The notes: generated from the sequence alone by a model not told the origin. DNA of 64,000 bases from Micrasema longulum (GCA_022494885.1 JAGVSM010000212.1:186001-250000), one strand, 5' to 3'. Counted from the first letter of the stretch, positions 1 to 11,032 are shown. Program-made: numbers and translations.

Positions 1-1298
1 TTGTACGTGTGTACTTATTGAATAAAGTTTATTCCTAAGAAATTATTCGCAAAAGCTGAGAGAGTATCATGAAAAATGACAATTTTATTGTTTCTGCAGT
101 ATATATTATATTCCTGACACATGCGGGCCATAGGTGTGTGGTATGTAGCATTATTTGAAAACACCATGCATATTATTAAAGAATACTACAAATAAATTAA
201 TCAAACACAAATATATACGTATAATATTTTAGTTTATTTATTCATATAAAGACACATATTACGAAAAAATATTAACGTATCCCTAACATACATTAGACAC
301 TATTTTAAAAATAAATTCTATTATAGGAATTTACAAAGATAAATTAACCGAATTTGAGATGAATTAATCACTCAGATACCAAAATAATATCAAAATTCCT
401 AGATTTCACGTCGTTTAAAACAGTTTTGTTTTCAAAGCAATACTATTAATTAAAAAAAAACAACAGCCATTGTAACAAAAATAATATTTAGAAATAAACC
501 AAAATTATAGGCCAACTATAGTTTTCTATGTATAATTAAATACAATGCAAAAAAAAATAATAAAGCTTACCCGTTACAAACCACTCTGTATAATTCCAGT
601 TATAAAAAAATAAAATAAAATAACAATTATAAAAAAGGACACATGTTTTTTTAAAATTATTTTTAACTCTGTCTTTAAAAAAAATCCTTTTGTCAGCGGA
701 TGCATACGGAATAACCTCAGAACAGCCGAACCGATCAGAGAAAGAAAAAAATAAAATAAAATTATATAATATGAAGGTATCCTAAGATTAAAGCATTTAT
801 AACCTTTTTAAATAGGTACAGTTAGATTTAATTATAAAAATATGTCACTAAACAGAAATTTATTTAAATATTTTTTTAAACGTGAGTAAAAACGGCATTC
901 AATTTAATTAGTATTACTGTATTATTATTTTCTGATTTTTTCTTTATTTCGCATTTTTTTTTCTCATGAATCTTCGAAATTAAATAACTTCAAATTACTT
1001 AACTATTTAAAACAGTGTAAGTCACAAATTCAGTTATAAAATTAACAAATATATAAAAGTTATTGGTAACAGAAAAAAAAACATTTATAATTTTTTTGTA
1101 ACTATCTATATATTTTTAAATACTTATCTAAAGAGTAATGCCGATCATATTTTATTAATATTGGATTAAAACACGTAAAAATTGACATCCATCCTTTATA
1201 TCCTGTAGCCTTCAAACAAAATAAAATGAATAAATATAATATGTACCGTTATATTTTTTTTGGATGCTGTGAATAAAAATATATGTATTACGTAAAAA
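1..1298. other. AT-rich stretch, nothing recognised
   Basis: Long A and T runs with no open frame of note, no tRNA-like box and no match to the repeat families seen elsewhere in the window. Confidence 0.6.
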
Positions 1299-1342
1299 CA
1301 TAATAATTCTTTATTAATTTGTATTAATAAAGAATTATTATG
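1299..1342. repeat. Perfect inverted repeat, 20 bp arms
   Basis: Two perfectly complementary 20 bp arms (1299-1318 and 1323-1342) surround a 4 nt TTGT loop. The arms are entirely AT-rich apart from the outermost C/G pair. It could extrude as a cruciform; no function is implied. Confidence 0.85.
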
Positions 1343-1364
1343 CTATTGTTAGCAAAACGAATAT

Positions 1365-1670
1365 TGAATCGGCTAGCGTCTCGGACTCACGGATCAAAGG
1401 TTCGAATCCCACTCTACCCCAACTTGATTCCCATTTTCTGTGAGTTATTTACTACTCGTTAAAAATGTCCCTCAAAATTGGTTATTTCGATAAATCATAA
1501 GAACGGAAATATTAATTTTGATTTTAATTTTGAATCGGGTTGTGGTCCCGTGGCTAGTGTCCCAAATGATTTCCATTTTCTAATAGTGAGTTATTTACAA
1601 CTCGTTAAAAATGGCCCTCAAAATGAAATTAATAAAAACAGAAATATTTATTAAAAAAAAAAAAAAAAAC
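1365..1670 (+). repeat. SINE-2, two head-to-tail partial copies
   Basis: The first copy has a tRNA-like B box (GGTTCGAATCC) followed by the body motif GAGTTATTTAC..CTCGTTAAAAATG. The second starts at the head GAATCGGGTTGTGG near 1531, lacks the B-box segment, and ends in a poly(A) run at about 1651-1669. The A tail fits a retroposed tRNA-derived SINE. Other copies lie at 13.8 and 42.6 kb. Confidence 0.75.
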
Positions 1671-1739
1671 ATGAGCAATATCTGTAAATAAATACTGAGT
1701 CATAATCACAATTTCGGTTCAAAATCATTTTGCCAGTAC

Positions 1740-2780
1740 ATCATCATCATCATTCCATGTCCGCTCCCTAGTTGGAGCACGTGGTGTCCACAAAGAGCCT
1801 CCATGTATATCTATCGGCTGCCAGCTCATGTACGTCCTCTCAAGACAATTAGACATTAAAACCTCTCCGCTGATATTTAAAAGTATTATCGTTCCCCACA
1901 TTGATTATTGCTCCAGTATTTTATATATAAGTAATGAAGGAGATCTAAAGAAACTCCAAATAATACAAAACAAAGCGATGAGGATAATATGAAGATGTGA
2001 GAGACGAACAAAAGTTAAGAAAATGATTTAACTTCTAGATATCACGACAATTGATCAAAGAATCAAATTCAATGTTGCTAATGAAATAAACAAAATTATT
2101 AAAGGAATAGTTCCGAGATATTTTCAAAATAAACTAAAAAATAATGAGTTCTTTCATAGAAACTATGCAACAAGAGGATCTGAAATATAAGATTGGAAAA
2201 GAAATCAATAGCAATGTCCCAGAACTGACGCATGTACAAGGGAATACAATTATTTGAGGAAATGCCAGAAAGCATAAAAAATGAAATAAATGTAAATATA
2301 TTTCAAATCAAATGTAAAAAGTATATTTGTGAAAAATATTAGGTAATATTTAGTGTAAATAATGAATATAATTAATGAAAATGTACATATGAAACAGCGA
2401 ATATTATAAATTAAGATATTAAGTGTATAATAGTGATAAATAATGTTAGAATAAGTATAGATGTAAATATTGTGTTGTAAATATATATTAAACTATGATA
2501 ATCATAGAACTATATAAAATAAATAATTTTTAAAAAGTCAGGTTCGCACCCCGTAGTTCTGACATATACTGCCGACGAACAGTCAGCAGTGGACGTCCGG
2601 GACGTCGAGAACCTGATGCCCTGTAAAGTAGGCAAGCGTAGTCAAGGCTTTTAGGAGGCATCTGCAGTAGGTACATGGCCCAGCTGAACGTATCGCCCCC
2701 GCTTGATGATAGTTGTCACCGGAGTTTGCTGCGTCCGTTCTCTTATTACTTCATTCATCGCATGCCAGTCCAGGGAGCAT
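1740..2780 (-). pseudogene. RTE-like non-LTR element, C-terminal fragment, interrupted
   Basis: On the minus strand 2780-2541 reads through RMPPK-like and GSRRPGRP-like motifs and resumes at 1842-1740 with ELAADRYTWR and a stop. This is the usual end of RTE-type ORFs (GHV..RMP..GxRxPGRP..DR..WR). The 3' end is an (ATG)n simple repeat, as in other RTE-like copies here. A CR1-like tail in the opposite orientation splits the two halves at 1843-2540. A small relative lies at 25.1 kb. Confidence 0.65.
1843..2540 (+). pseudogene. CR1/Jockey-like retrotransposon tail, inserted
   Basis: The frame from about 1857 reads PLIFKSIIVPHIDYCSS, then LKKLQIIQNKAMRII and RIKFNVANEINKI. This is the segment after the reverse transcriptase of CR1/Jockey-type elements. 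Several stops and frameshifts show decay. An AT-rich 3' UTR follows from about 2345. It sits inside, and antisense to, the RTE-like fragment, so it is the younger insertion. Confidence 0.75.
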
Positions 2781-2787
2781 GAAGTAT

Positions 2788-3422
2788 TTTTTTTATTTTA
2801 TTTTATTTGGGAAATCAACAGTTCTACATACATATTTTTAGTAAACAAACAGATATAGTGTATAAACTCAGAACTAAAAACAGATTTCCACATAGTATAC
2901 AAAGTTAGTAAAGAAAATATATTACATATCAAATAAATACATACAATTTATACATGTAAAAATGTTATTTTCGTGTACTCAATAATCAAAGATTGTTTTT
3001 ATATTTATTTTAAGAACATTAAGTTACTGTAAATTGGGCGGGATTAGGATAAGAATGCTTGAAAAGAGGATAAAGAGGGGAAGGGAGATGTAAATATTTA
3101 TTATTATAATGTCTACTAAGTTACATAATACATTTTTAGTGTAAATTTTAAATCTGACAGAGTGATGTTTGTGTAATCTATATTTTAAATTTTGTATTGT
3201 ACATTGAAAAAGTCCTACGAAATAAAGCATTTTTAACATACGATGTTTTACTTATTGGTACATAAAACAGGTGGTACCGTCTACAAATCCTGGCTGGCAC
3301 GTGTATTTTTATTAAACCAAGCAGCTCTGTACAGTCAACCATTCCTGTCATAATTTTGTAAAGCAGTAGTTGGTCCGCACACACTCTGCGGTATTGTAGA
3401 GAAATGATTCCATTCCATACCT
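2788..3422 (-). pseudogene. LINE-J copy 1: 5'-truncated non-LTR retrotransposon
   Basis: The minus-strand frame reads SLQYRRVCADQLLLYKIMTG and then CTELLGLIKIHVPAR, the 'RR..AD...LYKI..G..D..ELL..I...VP' signature of Jockey/R1-type ORF2 ends. It is followed by about 400 bp of 3' UTR and an A-rich (AAATA)n tail, seen as TTTTATTTTATTT at 2790-2810. A near-identical second copy is at 37.7 kb. Confidence 0.8.
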
Positions 3423-3505
3423 TTAAAATAAATATTTCTCGAATCAAACCCGGGACCTCAAGCTCTCTAGGCTTACACGCAAATCACTACACCACGATTC
3501 GGATT
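3423..3505 (-). repeat. SINE-1 head fragment
   Basis: In reverse complement it shows an A-box-like TGGTGTAGTGATT and a B-box-like GGTTTGATTC, then AATATTTATT. It is a tRNA-like SINE head only; acceptor-stem pairing is absent, so it is not a tRNA gene. Confidence 0.6.
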
Positions 3506-4024
3506 ATCCATTTGATTTCCTATTTCAGGATTTTTACCCGAAATTAGCCATCAAGTCAAAAACAATAGTCTAGGATTCTGTGTTTATTTCGCACACAGAA
3601 CTAACCGTATTTCTCATTCCGCCCGGACACGGAACACGCGGAAAACAGTTATCCATTTAGTGTCTATTATATATTTGGGCTGTGACGCTTAACGATTTGG
3701 TTCCAAGTGATGGGAGACACCATTTTGTATATTTTTATAGAGCGTGACTATTATCTTTTCTTTGTTTAGACTTTTTTTAAATAAAGGCACTAAAGTAATT
3801 ACCATAAAAATGAGAGTATACTATCATGGATAGAAAATGCCACTGTTTTTTGTTGTTAGACAATGTAATTAAGTTTGTATATACTAACATGGTGTAAGTA
3901 ATCTTATCTCAACTGAGACGAAAGGATTATAAAATAATTTTAATTTTGGGATTCATGCCAAATGATTGAAAACACAATTATTGAACCACGCATTAACTTC
4001 TGTAGCAGTATATCATTCCTTCTC
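3506..4024. other. Unassigned intergenic DNA
   Basis: No open frame, tRNA-like box or repeat shared with the rest of the window was recognised here. Confidence 0.5.
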
Positions 4025-4815
4025 AGTAGCTCAATCACAAATAACTCTCGACGTGCTTAAAAACATGCTAAGAATTTGAGCGATCACAATAAACAATGCG
4101 CATGCTTAAGATATCGCAGTCATAAGTCAACGCGTGTGTAATCTCTAAAACAACGCTCATGTCGGTTTGTTTTTTGTTTTCCTCGTAAATAAATACAGTT
4201 CATTGGCAAAAAATCGGATTTTACTTTAAAAAATAATAAAATATTTGCAAAAAAGTAAGGAGTATCTAATACAAAAAAGTGAAAATTAATCACAATTACT
4301 ATGGCGAATGCTTTTCTTGACATTTGGCTTGCCAACCGCCGGCTAAATGCAATAAATAGCTTGATTAATAATAAATTAATGTTTAAGTTTGTAAGTGAAA
4401 ATTCTTGATGGAAGTTCATTGTAATTTATTATATAAATAAAACACCTGTTTTGTCCTTACCTCTGTTTTGTATAAATACATTTAACTCTTTAATAAAGAT
4501 ACCAGCCATGAAACTGGTCACTGGATATTCCAAATTTATGGATTCAAGTATCACTCGTGTTTTATTTATATAATAAAATAAATAAATGAATAAAAATAGC
4601 AGTTTTGGAATAATTTTCATATTTACACCGGTGAAATTCAAATATGTGATTGCGCAGCAGGATTGGACGTCGCGAAACGTAATTTGACATTTAATATTAG
4701 GTGTTCACGAATGTTGCACTGTGATCGCGAATACGATAAACAACCATGGTGAGAAATTGTTATCACGTCGCTTATTAGCACGTCGATAGTTATTTGTGAT
4801 TGAGCCACAGGGGTT
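4025..4815 (-). mobile_element. TIR-F copy 1, non-autonomous DNA transposon
   Basis: The ends are inverted: CAGTAGCTCAATCACAAATA on the left, and TATTTGTGATTGAGCCACAG on the right, extending inward through CGACGTGCTTA. The element is about 790 bp and encodes no transposase; the 99 and 70 codon open frames inside it are not conserved in the other copies. Relatives lie at 22.7-24.4 kb and 60.7-61.5 kb. No target duplication was seen. Confidence 0.75.
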
Positions 4816-4900
4816 GTTTTCCTCCCTGTTGCAACAAGTTTGGATATGAGTGGCCGTTCTGCAAGCGTTTGGACATACTCAAAACATTGTTGACCTACTA
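4816..4900 (+). repeat. TIR-D terminal fragment
   Basis: Contains GTTGCAACAAG and GCGTTTGGACATACTCAAAA, followed by CATTGTTGA. This is the terminal motif of TIR-D, directly abutting TIR-F. Confidence 0.55.
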
Positions 4901-5060
4901 GTTAATTTATTTTACAGTTATACAATACTTCATTATACTATTTATTGTTTAAGAATGTTTTTCGGTAAATTTTCCGATTTTTCTCTACCTTAGCCCAGTG
5001 ACAGTTTTTTCATTTTTTTTTATTTTATTTATTTCGAATACAAACAGATGTTCAGTTGTC

Positions 5061-5280
5061 GGCTTCGTGGTGTAATGGTTAGCGCATTTGCCTACCATGC
5101 AAGAGGTCTCGGATTCGATTCCCTACATGGTTGATATGAAATATTAATTTATAAGGGTGTTTTTACACTAGAATATTTCATGGTCCCTGGACTGGTATCT
5201 GAAGCGTTAGACTGAGCATCTTGCCGTCATGCGATTGATGTACCAATGCAGTGCCTCTCCAAGCTCAAGAGGTAGTCTCT
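5061..5280 (+). repeat. SINE-1 copy
   Basis: tRNA-like head with A box TGGTGTAATGGTT and B box GGATTCGATTCC, then the body with GAAATATTAATTT, AGAATATTTCATGGTCCC and GCAGTGCC. The anticodon-region TACCATGCAAGAGG is shared by the other copies. Close to full length. Confidence 0.85.
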
Positions 5281-5494
5281 TTTTTTGGAGAGTTACAGTT
5301 ATAACATTTACTAGATGTATAAAAGTAGATTTGTCTAGAATTAAAAAAAACATGTACCATTTATGAAATATATTAATTAATAAAAAAAAAATGTGGTTTA
5401 GAACAAAGTTGTTTGAGATTTATTTTATCACAATATATTTTTTTTTTTTTGCATAATATATTGAGTTTTTCTACTGACATTTCATGGTGGAACT

Positions 5495-5642
5495 GCATTT
5501 TAATTATTATAATAAAAATACTTTATAGTTTTATTCCATTTTTATTTATATTTTTTTTTGTAATTTATAAAAATTTGTATAAAAAAAAATTATAAAGAAA
5601 AGTGGAATAAAACTGTAAAGTATTTTTATTATTATAAATAAA
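5495..5642. repeat. AT-rich inverted repeat
   Basis: AATTATTATAATAAAAATAC..GTTTTATTCCA on the left recurs inverted as TGGAATAAAAC..GTATTTTTATTATTATAA on the right. Arms are about 40 bp with about 60 bp between them. It resembles a small foldback element. Confidence 0.7.
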
Positions 5643-5667
5643 TTTTACAAATAAAATATAAGTATGC

Positions 5668-6101
5668 AACAATTTTTGATTTTGTCTAAATGTTCGTAGA
5701 TAAAAGACTGGATTTCCCCCCCTCGGGAGTCATTAAGATTAACAAATTACAACAGGGATGGAGAATACCTTAAATAAGGGAATATGGAAGTCTAGGCATT
5801 TACAGGGCTTATCAGTTTAAAAATTGAAAAATGGTTTTCAGGCGTTGCCTAGTATGTGAAATAATTCAGTCAGATGAATCTCTTTACAACAATAAAGGTT
5901 TCAGCTCTTTAACCTCACTCAAATCAACAAATGGAAGAATTAAAGAAATATAGATGTCTAAACATAGGCAAAATGGTGAATGTTACACAGTGTGTAAAGT
6001 GGCCACTTAAACCAGCCAATGACCGGTCATAAGCTTTGTAAATGCCTAGACTTCCATATTCCCTTATTTCAGGTATTCTCCACCCCTGTTGTAATTTGTT
6101 A
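5668..6101. mobile_element. TIR-D copy with long inverted ends
   Basis: ACAAATTACAACAGGGATGG..TCTAGGCATTTACA near 5740-5805 recurs inverted at about 6035-6101, giving TIRs of about 65 bp. The core (GCCACTTAAACCAGCCAATG) is in minus orientation relative to the copy at 16 kb. No coding capacity, so it is a MITE-like element. Confidence 0.75.
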
Positions 6102-6148
6102 ATATGTATATAATACAATAAATATGAATAAATTTAACGTTAGGACCG

Positions 6149-6477
6149 TTGGGACCCATATATTCGTATACAATGCCGTACCGACTTTTCTATGTCTACC
6201 AGTTTGAAATGTTTGACTATGAAGTTAATGCTTTAAATATAAATAATAAATATAAATCCACCCTATTAAACTTTATCGTGTCGTGTGTGATACTAGATTT
6301 TCTGAAATGGGTCTTAGTAGGAGTGCATTTAAAATATGGCCACTGATTTGGATACTAAGCGCCATTGATTATAATAATTACGTGTTGGATAAAAAATTGC
6401 GATGGATAATTTCCCTGTGTGCAGAACTAGCGCACAGATTATCAATATGGAGCAGGCGACTGTGTAGAATATTGTGA
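6149..6477 (+). other. Unidentified coding-like remnant
   Basis: An open frame of 65 codons (6149-6346) contains MFDYEVNALNINNK. A related peptide, IFDHKVNALNMNIK, is encoded on the minus strand near 20.24 kb, with about 28 of 33 aligned bases equal. That suggests a shared coding segment, probably from a transposable element. No domain was recognised, and the surrounding 6110-6150 and 6480-6750 are AT-rich DNA with no feature. Confidence 0.3.
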
Positions 6478-6751
6478 AGCGTAAGATCACACAGATTACT
6501 TGTATTCTGCCAATATAACTTATTTAAAATATATTCGTCACACACATTCTCAAACTACTCATATTTCACCACCGTTTATTTTTATATTATTTCGAAGCGA
6601 TTTCCTTTAAATTGTTAGCTTAACACCAACGCAGGGGCGAATCGTCCAAATAAGTGACAATGCACAGCTTACTATTAAATATGAATTTCGATAGTTTTGT
6701 TTTATAGTAACCATGTTTATGGGAAAATTAATAAAATAATTGTTTGAAATT

Positions 6752-7145
6752 TGTTGCAGCTGAGAGAGAAAACATTTTTGAGAAGGTTATATGTCATTGG
6801 CTGGTTTTAGTGGCCACCTTACACACTGTGTAACATTTATCATTCTGCCTATGTTTTAACATCCACATTTCCTCAACTCTTCCGTCTGTTGACTTTGGTG
6901 AAGTGAAAGAGCTGAAACCTTTATCATGTGGGTGAGATTCATCCGGCTGAACCAAATCACCTACTAGGCAACGCCTGAAAACAATTTTCCAATTTTTATA
7001 CTTCTTCTTTTACCGGGTAGTAATTCAACAATGTTTGATTATGTCCAAATGCTTGATTATGTCCAATTTAAATATGAACAACTCCCTAGGGAGGAAATCC
7101 AGCCAGTCTGCAAGCATTTGGACATAATCAAACATTGATAAATTA
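6752..7145 (+). mobile_element. TIR-D copy
   Basis: Contains GTCATTGGCTGG, TTACACACTGTGTAACATT and GAGCTGAAACCTTTA. It ends in the inverted motif AACAATGTTTGATTATGTCC / GGACATAATCAAACATTG at 7028-7137. Confidence 0.75.
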
Positions 7146-7159
7146 ATTAATTCATTTTT

Positions 7160-7540
7160 TTCAGATTCAGATCAGATCAGATTTATCCGGATGAACCAAT
7201 TCAACTGCTAGGCAACGCCTGAAAACAATTTTTAGATTTTTATACTACTTTTTCAAGTTAGTCAATTCAACAATATTTTGAGTATGTTTAAAAGATTGCA
7301 GACTGGCTGAATTTCCTCCCGAGGGAGTGATTTAGATCTAAATATGCTGCAACACAGGGGAAAACAATTTTGAAAAGGAAATATGGATGTATTTTACAGG
7401 GCTTATGACCTGTCATTGGCTAGTATAAGTAGCCACATTACACAATGTGTAACATTCACCATTCTGTCTTTGTTTTAACATCCACATTTCCTCAACTCTT
7501 CCATCTGTTGACTTTTATGAAGTAAAAGAGCTGAAACCTT
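7160..7540 (+). mobile_element. TIR-D copy, adjacent
   Basis: Same core order as the preceding copy: CTAGGCAACGCCTGAAAACA, the GACTGGCTGAATTTCCTCCC end, GACCTGTCATTGGCTAG, and GAGCTGAAACCTTTA at the right. The order is circularly permuted relative to an intact element, as if two copies recombined. Confidence 0.65.
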
Positions 7541-7549
7541 TAAGCCGCC

Positions 7550-7713
7550 TGCCGCCATCGGCAGAAAAAAAATTGAGAGCGACACGATGGCCACGCCCGG
7601 TGGTGGGGGTAATTTTGGTGGCGATATCTCGGGACAATATTTTACCTTACAAATTGCTGTTTACACGTGAACAATGTTCGAGACCTGGTACAAAACAATA
7701 TCTAGGAATAGGT
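7550..7713 (+). repeat. rep-K, shorter version
   Basis: GAGCGACACG, GGTGGTGGGGGTAAT, GGTGGCGATATCTCGGGACA and TTTACACGTGAACAATG recur in the same order at 18.78-18.98 kb and on past the hAT insertion at 20.18 kb. This copy has an internal deletion relative to the other. Confidence 0.65.
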
Positions 7714-8178
7714 TGTTGAGGCTTGGAGTTCCTACTCTAGTTGGAGATTGACAGAGAAGACGCGAGGTTGCTGTTTAATACGTATTTATTACATGGCGAA
7801 TAAGATACAGCACTTGGTCGTGTAGCACGAGCGTAGCGGAGATGATGGGTTGAAGAGACTGCACTTGAACTACATGCTGGAACTGTGTGACGTCGTCGAT
7901 CTGGACTGAAGTGAACTGAACTGGGCTGACTGACTGGCGTTGCCATGCTCTGAGGTCTCTTTATAGGCGACGTTCCTTTGTAGTTCATTTCTTCATGGTA
8001 GAGACGATGTGAATGTACTGCAGAACGATGATCCCGATTTCATGTTTAATACTAATGATATTGGATTCTACAGAAAATGCTGACTTTGCTTTCTTCGGTC
8101 ATCGCACTATTTCAGGTGAAACAAATTGTTTACGTGTAAACTAATTTTAAGACTAATCACCCTACCTTACACGTAACA
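7714..8178 (-). mobile_element. Possible solo LTR
   Basis: Read on the minus strand, the block starts TGTTACGTGTAAGG and ends CTCAACA. It has a TATA-like CCTATAAAGAG, a downstream CAGT-rich region (TCAGTCAGCCC, TTCAGTTCACTTCAGT) and AATAAA (ATGTAATAAATACG). That is the layout of an arthropod LTR. No 5 bp flanking duplication was found and there is no second copy in the window. The 83-codon open frame on the minus strand at 7737-7988 is a by-product. Confidence 0.4.
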
Positions 8179-8180
8179 AA

Positions 8181-8262
8181 AATGACCTAGATGCACTGAA
8201 ATTGGAGTGCCAATGTGATGCAGTGCCCTATGCACCACTGGGATCGGATAGGGAACTGATAA
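8181..8262 (+). repeat. SINE-1 3' end fragment
   Basis: GATGCAGTGCCCTATGCACC is the conserved 3' part of SINE-1; the head and most of the body are missing. Confidence 0.6.
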
Positions 8263-10054
8263 AACAATAAAAAACTAAATAAATAAATAGGTGCGGTCGG
8301 CGGCTGCAAAGTTTAGGAACCATTCTGAGAAAGCGGAACAAGACAGTAAGAGAAGGATGTAAGATATTGTGCTGTCTCTTTCCTTCCTGTAAGCTGTAGG
8401 TAGGAACGATATCTGTGCTTGTAATACCAACATAAGTACATTTATATACTACCTATACAAGAACGGGAGTATAATAAAGAGGCTCTTTGAATTTTGAATA
8501 TGTTTTTTAAATTTAATTAAAATACGATAATAACCGTACGTAGAATGTAGTCCTAATAAATTTTGCTTATACTGCCGTCATAATAAAGAAAAAAGTTTCT
8601 ACATCAAACAAAAAACGAATAAAATAAATATTTTGTAACTCGGAAATTGAAAAATTCGCAGTGTGAAAAATACTAAAAAAATTAAGTATATTATAATGCG
8701 ACAGTATGTATTATGGTTTGCCCTAACGGAATATATATATTAATTTTAATAAATTTTACGTTATATATTTGAAAATTAACATTTCCTTTTTAGTAAAAAA
8801 ATACAAAAAAATATGTTATACTGCAATGAAAAGACGTTTCTGGCTAGAAACGCCCTTTTTATTTAGTAATTAACTAAACGTATTTCTTTTTCAGTGTATT
8901 AACATATTAATTCCAATAGATTCTACTCAACGAAATAAAACAGAGGTTACTGGCCATTTACTGCTTTCTTAACTAGTAACGCCGACCTAATAATTAATTA
9001 ACTTTGAAATTACCAGCAGATGCGCCCGTCTTTAATTGAATTGATACGAGTAGGCACATTCCTTTCAAATGATTTTTAAAACCGAAAAGAGGAAAAAATA
9101 AGTCAATTACTTATCATTTACAAAACCAAGTATTTTAATCAGTCTTTTATAATTATATAAGTCAGAACAGCCTTTTATATTTAGTAATCTTCAAAACATT
9201 TTGCAGTTAAATCTGATTTATTAGTGAAAATAATAGGGTTGTGGTTATTTTAGGAAAATAATTTAAGTACCAGTAAATGCATTTTTTTAAATTCCGAATA
9301 TGTAATTGCATCTTTTCCGAAGAAAATGTTAGATGCGTCCTTCTTTCTTATGACGGCAGTACAAATATCATCATGATCGGAGAACAACGACGGATGTGCG
9401 AAAAATGCTACGTTGACATTCAGTTCAATTCAGTTCAGTTCGGTGCCGAATAAATCGGCGTTTATTTTAAAGCATAGTATTTATAATCTGTTTGCAAAAC
9501 AGTAAAGAAGGTAAAACAATATACTTTCAAATAAGCAAAATTAAAATTTATGCAAACATATTTGTCACTCTCTATTCTCACTAGGTATAGTAAATACCTG
9601 TTCTTAGGTAGACAGCATATTTTTTTAAAGTATAAAATACATTATATTTTTTTTAGAGATGTCTTAAGATAATTATTACAAAATTGATTAATATATTAAA
9701 ACATGATAATCTTACAGAAAAATATGGAACTAAAAAATCAATGCTGTAAAAGTATATGTAACTGAAAAAACATATGAAAATGAAAAATATATGAAACTGA
9801 AAAAAATACACATTTAAAGGTATGATAAAAATACTCATTCTACATTATTTTATATTTGATTTTAAAAATGATACATAATAGCTTTATTCCAGGTTGAAAA
9901 TATTTATTTATTTAATACGAGATGAGATATGATAAAATTAAAAACAAAATGATCTAAGGAAAAAGTAAAGTAAACACTCGATATAGAAAAGCACGTTCCA
10001 AAAGTCAGGGGTGCTGTTTTGGATCTTCTCCAGAGTGGTTAATTAGTCGATTTT
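8263..10054. other. AT-rich DNA, nothing recognised
   Basis: 8280-8500 is mixed sequence without an open frame. From 8500 on it is very AT-rich, with poly(A)/poly(T) runs. Short CAGTTCAATTCAGTTCAG repetition occurs at about 9420. No gene or shared repeat was seen. Confidence 0.55.
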
Positions 10055-10190
10055 TATGCCTAGACTTCCATATTTACTTCTCAAAAGTGTTTTCCGTCTC
10101 CGTTGAAATAAATTTAAATATGAATAACTCCCTAGGCAGGAAATCCAGCCAGTCAAGCATTTGAACATACTCAAACATTGTTGAAATATA
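10055..10190 (-). repeat. TIR-D fragment
   Basis: Carries GCCTAGACTTCCATATT, then AACTCCCTAGGCAGGAAATC and TTGAACATACTCAAACATTG, the outer part of a TIR-D end. Confidence 0.65.
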
Positions 10191-10444
10191 TCAACTTCAC
10201 CATACTCGTTACCTAGCCGCTGGCTGGTGTAGTCTAGGTATTGGTGAATTGTAATAATAATTATGACTGCCAGGATTAAAAAATAATAATTAGCTGCCGA
10301 GTATTTCGAACAGGTACTTTTATGCTGATATTACTAGTTGATTCCGGGACTTCCAATACGCCATTTGCTTTTTTATATAAATTTAATAAACCGTTTATAA
10401 TTCTTCTTTTGTAAAGAGTTGACATTGTAAATAGATGCGAAGAT

Positions 10445-11032
10445 TTTCACGGTCACTGTTATCAAAATGTTTCTTTTTGGGTGATATCGTGTGTGTTGGA
10501 TTTGTTAGGACGTTTCGGCTACCATTGCAGGAGCCATCTTCAGGGTAAACTGAGTGTTTGTTAAAAAAGTATGTGTTTAAGTACTAGTAATTTGTACCGT
10601 GTCGCAGTCGGCAGTAGGCACATTTCTATTCATGTTTGTCGTATGTAGTGCTGGGAACCATGTTGAGTTTAATTTCAGCCCGCCATCTTTGTTTATGTAA
10701 TGAAGGTGTCTGTGTATTTCAATTGCGTTTTTTATTATTCGTGCATTGTAATAACTGAATTTATGCAAAAAATTTGGTTCGAAGGCGAAAAAATTTCCGG
10801 TGTCTATAGCATGTCTATTGCAGATTTGTCAGGATGCCCAAGTTTACACGCTCTTTTGTGTTCGTTAAGCTCAAAATGAATAGAAATGTGCCTATTGTTG
10901 ACTGCGACACGGTACAAACGTATACTTTTTTCTACAAAACACTCAGTTTACCCTAAAAATGGCTCTTGCAATGGTAGCCGAAACGTTGGAACAAATCCAA
11001 CACACACGGTATCACACAAAAAAGAAACATAC
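10445..11032 (-). mobile_element. Penelope-like element remnant with inverted ends
   Basis: The minus strand encodes, with breaks, LNEHKRACKLG, DKSAID, then FHK-type residues and KNAIEIHRHLHYINKDGGLK, ending NSTWFPAL. This order (EHK..SAI..H..EAIEI..H..N.DGG..L...W.P.L) is the GIY-YIG endonuclease end of Penelope-like ORFs. A pLTR-like segment of about 150 bp flanks it as an inverted pair (about 10465-10640 and 10875-11032). The left arm, read on minus, contains CTGAAGATGG, a hairpin GGCTCC/GGTAGCC, and CGAAACG. This matches the CUGANGA / helix II / GAAA layout of a hammerhead core. Stops at several points show it is dead. Confidence 0.7.

Noticed and set aside
4120..4641. Two minus-strand genes of 99 and 70 codons
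   Set aside because: Both lie inside TIR-F and are not open in its other copies.
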